From contig NC_018017.1 in the NCBI RefSeq assembly GCF_000243155.2, forward strand, positions 992,001 to 1,056,000: a DNA stretch of 64,000 nt, in the 5' to 3' direction. The stretch comes from Desulfitobacterium dehalogenans ATCC 51507 (lineage in GTDB: Bacteria > Bacillota > Desulfitobacteriia > Desulfitobacteriales > Desulfitobacteriaceae). The translations under genes were made by a program, and so were the position numbers. Of the stretch, positions 62,570 to 64,000 are shown one piece after another. Numbering within the stretch: the first letter of the stretch is position 1; every line of letters begins with the position of its first letter. The notes beneath the pieces are model-generated. The model saw nothing but the letters and a program-made list of their open reading frames with translations. It was not told the origin of the DNA and ran no database searches.

Positions 62570-62917
62570 TTGGTCGATATTGGCCATTATATTTCGGCTC
62601 AACGTATTGCGCGCAAAATCTCTATGCGCAAACTTGCAGAGCTTGCACGGCTGAGCCATACAGAAATTTATCGCTTAGAAAATGGAGAACGAAAGCATCC
62701 CTCGCCTTGCGTACTAAAAGCTATTGCTCTCGCCCTGGATTTAAGCTACAACGAACTAATGAAAGTAGCAGGGTACTTAGAGGATAGCTCACCCAATGCT
62801 GAGTTTTCACAGCATATCGATTGTGGGGATCTTTCGAAAGATGAAATTGAGGAGGTGGAGAGGTTTATTGAATACCTGCGTTATAAGCGTACCAAGGCGC
62901 AACAAGACATAGTATAG
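62570..62917 (+). CDS. XRE-family helix-turn-helix regulator
   Basis: 115 residues from TTG 62570, eight bases after AGAAGG; GTG 62561 is an alternative. The HTH covers about residues 5-62 (ISAQRIARKISMRKLAELARLSHTEIYRLENGERKHPSPCVLKAIALALDLSYNELM). A short C-terminal tail (SKDEIEEVERFIEYLRYKRTKA) could mediate dimerisation, as in SinR/ImmR relatives. Preceded by a large palindromic operator. No phage genes are near. Confidence 0.85.
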   Translation: MVDIGHYISAQRIARKISMRKLAELARLSHTEIYRLENGERKHPSPCVLKAIALALDLSYNELMKVAGYLEDSSPNAEFSQHIDCGDLSKDEIEEVERFIEYLRYKRTKAQQDIV

Positions 62918-62935
62918 AAGGGTAGTGAAGTTTAT

Positions 62936-64000
62936 TTGAGTGTACTTTTAGAGAAATTAAAAGAAGTATTAATCTCCGTTGGACCTATCGTCATCCTTGT
63001 ATTGGCTCTAAATTTCACAATTGTTCCCATGGAACCTTTATTGGTCTTCCGGTTTCTTTTAGGAGCGTTATTTATTGTTTTGGGGTTATCCATCTTCCTT
63101 TTTGGGGTGGATATAGGGATTAGCAAAATAGGCACCCTGATGGGTGGAGCCTTAGCAAAGAGTAACAGATTATGGATCATTGTAGTGGCTGGTTTGTTAT
63201 TAGGGTTTTTCATATCCATTGCTGAACCTGACCTTCATATTCTTGCAGGACAAGTGGGTATGGTTACTTCAGGTGTCATATCAAAGTTAAGTATTGTTGT
63301 CGTGGTTTCCATAGGTATTGCTGTCATGCTCACAAGCGGCTTAGTCCGAATAATATATAATATTCCTCTCTATAAATTGCTCACGGTTCTCTATTTAATC
63401 ATCCTTGGTCTGAGCTTTTTTACGTCCTCGGAGTTTCTTGCCATTTCCTTCGATGCTTCCGGGGCAACTACCGGCGCGTTGACTGTACCCTTCATGCTGG
63501 CTTTGGCCTTGGGGGTTTCATCCTTAAAGAAGGATGGCAAGGCTTCAGAAAAGGACAGTTTCGGTCTCGTAGCCGTTACTTCAACTGGTGCAATCATTGC
63601 GGTCATGATGATGAGTATCTTATCTGAACAGGATAAGATAACGGGGAGTCTTCAAGAGTCCACTCAGGTCTCGGCCTCCTTTTTGGCGCCTTTTATCGAC
63701 AAGCTTCCCACCATAGCTTTTGAAATCTTCATAGCCTTGCTGCCCGTTATCCTGATGTTTTTTGTTTTTCAAAAAGTATCTTTCAAAATATCGCCAAAGG
63801 CTTTTCGTAAAGTGTTAAAAGGGTTGGTGTATACCTTTATTGGCTTAGTTCTGTTTCTGACAGGAGTTAATGCAGGCTTTATGGAGGTCGGCAGCAAGAT
63901 TGGCTATAATGTAGCAGTTATGGATAATAAATTTATTATTATCTCCATCGGCTTCATTCTCGGCCTGGTGGTCATTTTGGCGGAGCCTGCAGTTTATGTC
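62936..64000 (+). CDS. DUF1538 membrane protein, 3' truncated
   Basis: Open to the window end (355 codons visible). TTG 62936 begins LSVLLEKLKEVLISVGPIVILVLALNFTIVPM; upstream AAGGG is distant, so the start is moderately sure. About nine hydrophobic helices are visible. Two DUF1538-like halves appear: LLGALFIVLGLSIFLFGVDIGISKIGTLMG and, near the end, LVYTFIGLVLFLTGVNAGFMEVGSKIG, each followed by an AEP motif (ISIAEPDLHIL, VILAEPAV). Putative transporter; substrate unknown. It lies 18 bases after the XRE gene and is probably cotranscribed with it. Confidence 0.82.
   Translation, partial: MSVLLEKLKEVLISVGPIVILVLALNFTIVPMEPLLVFRFLLGALFIVLGLSIFLFGVDIGISKIGTLMGGALAKSNRLWIIVVAGLLLGFFISIAEPDLHILAGQVGMVTSGVISKLSIVVVVSIGIAVMLTSGLVRIIYNIPLYKLLTVLYLIILGLSFFTSSEFLAISFDASGATTGALTVPFMLALALGVSSLKKDGKASEKDSFGLVAVTSTGAIIAVMMMSILSEQDKITGSLQESTQVSASFLAPFIDKLPTIAFEIFIALLPVILMFFVFQKVSFKISPKAFRKVLKGLVYTFIGLVLFLTGVNAGFMEVGSKIGYNVAVMDNKFIIISIGFILGLVVILAEPAVYV

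Overview
The window reads as chromosomal DNA of a spore-forming, low-to-mid GC Gram-positive anaerobe of the Clostridia, most like Desulfitobacterium. This is an inference from gene content and codon style; no database was searched. Supporting signs are strong purine-rich ribosome binding sites, CotH and YheC/YheD spore-coat relatives, a selenocysteine-containing SelD, PdxR/PdxST, CcmAB, guanidine-I and glycine riboswitches, and many ECF sigma/anti-sigma pairs. Most of the region is ordinary chromosome carrying one insertion sequence and a few decayed genes.

Layout. 1-4 kb: end of a CotH-like gene, a cysteine-desulfurase-like aminotransferase and three tiny membrane-protein genes. 4-9 kb: nitrogen block, a glnQHMP-type polar amino acid ABC transporter followed by amt-glnK. 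9-13 kb: HtrA protease, small proteins, tRNA-Lys, a guanidine-I riboswitch with a YkkC/YkkD-type exporter pair, and speE. 13-22 kb: a two-gene minus-strand operon (a lysine-2,3-aminomutase homologue with glutamate 2,3-aminomutase signature residues, and a triple-module YheC/YheD protein), then divergent pdxR / pdxST. 22-32 kb: threonine dehydratase, SRAP protein, threonine aldolase, HAD phosphatase, MerR-TipAS regulator, a coiled-coil 14-residue-repeat protein, an ABC-F protein behind a long attenuator-like leader, DUF2089, two small genes behind a large operator palindrome, and NagZ.

32-41 kb: three ECF sigma/anti-sigma pairs, with an IS110-type element between the first two and ccmAB between the second and third. 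41-45 kb: MFS transporter, a LysR regulator and selD with an in-frame UGA and SECIS hairpin. 45-49 kb: a small membrane protein with a possible PadR remnant, a permuted NlpC/P60-like protein, a soluble chemotaxis-type receptor, a lipoprotein and a wrecked flavodoxin-family reductase. 49-55 kb: a glycine riboswitch controlling an ACT-domain protein plus UPF0210 protein, a cupin, a fumarylacetoacetase-family enzyme and an aconitase-family hydratase.

55-64 kb: an unexplained non-coding, strongly base-paired island of about 750 bp (the most puzzling stretch here), then pckA, a ComEC-like MBL lipoprotein with DUF3006, an M23/LysM/G5 cell wall protein, a UroD-family protein, MarR, a zinc-ribbon protein, an XRE regulator under a 20-bp-arm palindrome, and a DUF1538 membrane protein running off the end.

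Most noteworthy: the structured island at 54951-55705; the glycine riboswitch on ACT/UPF0210; the ABC-F leader whose terminator stem contains the ribosome binding site and whose start appears to be ATT; the three-module YheC/YheD protein coupled to a probable glutamate aminomutase; and SelD as a selenoprotein.
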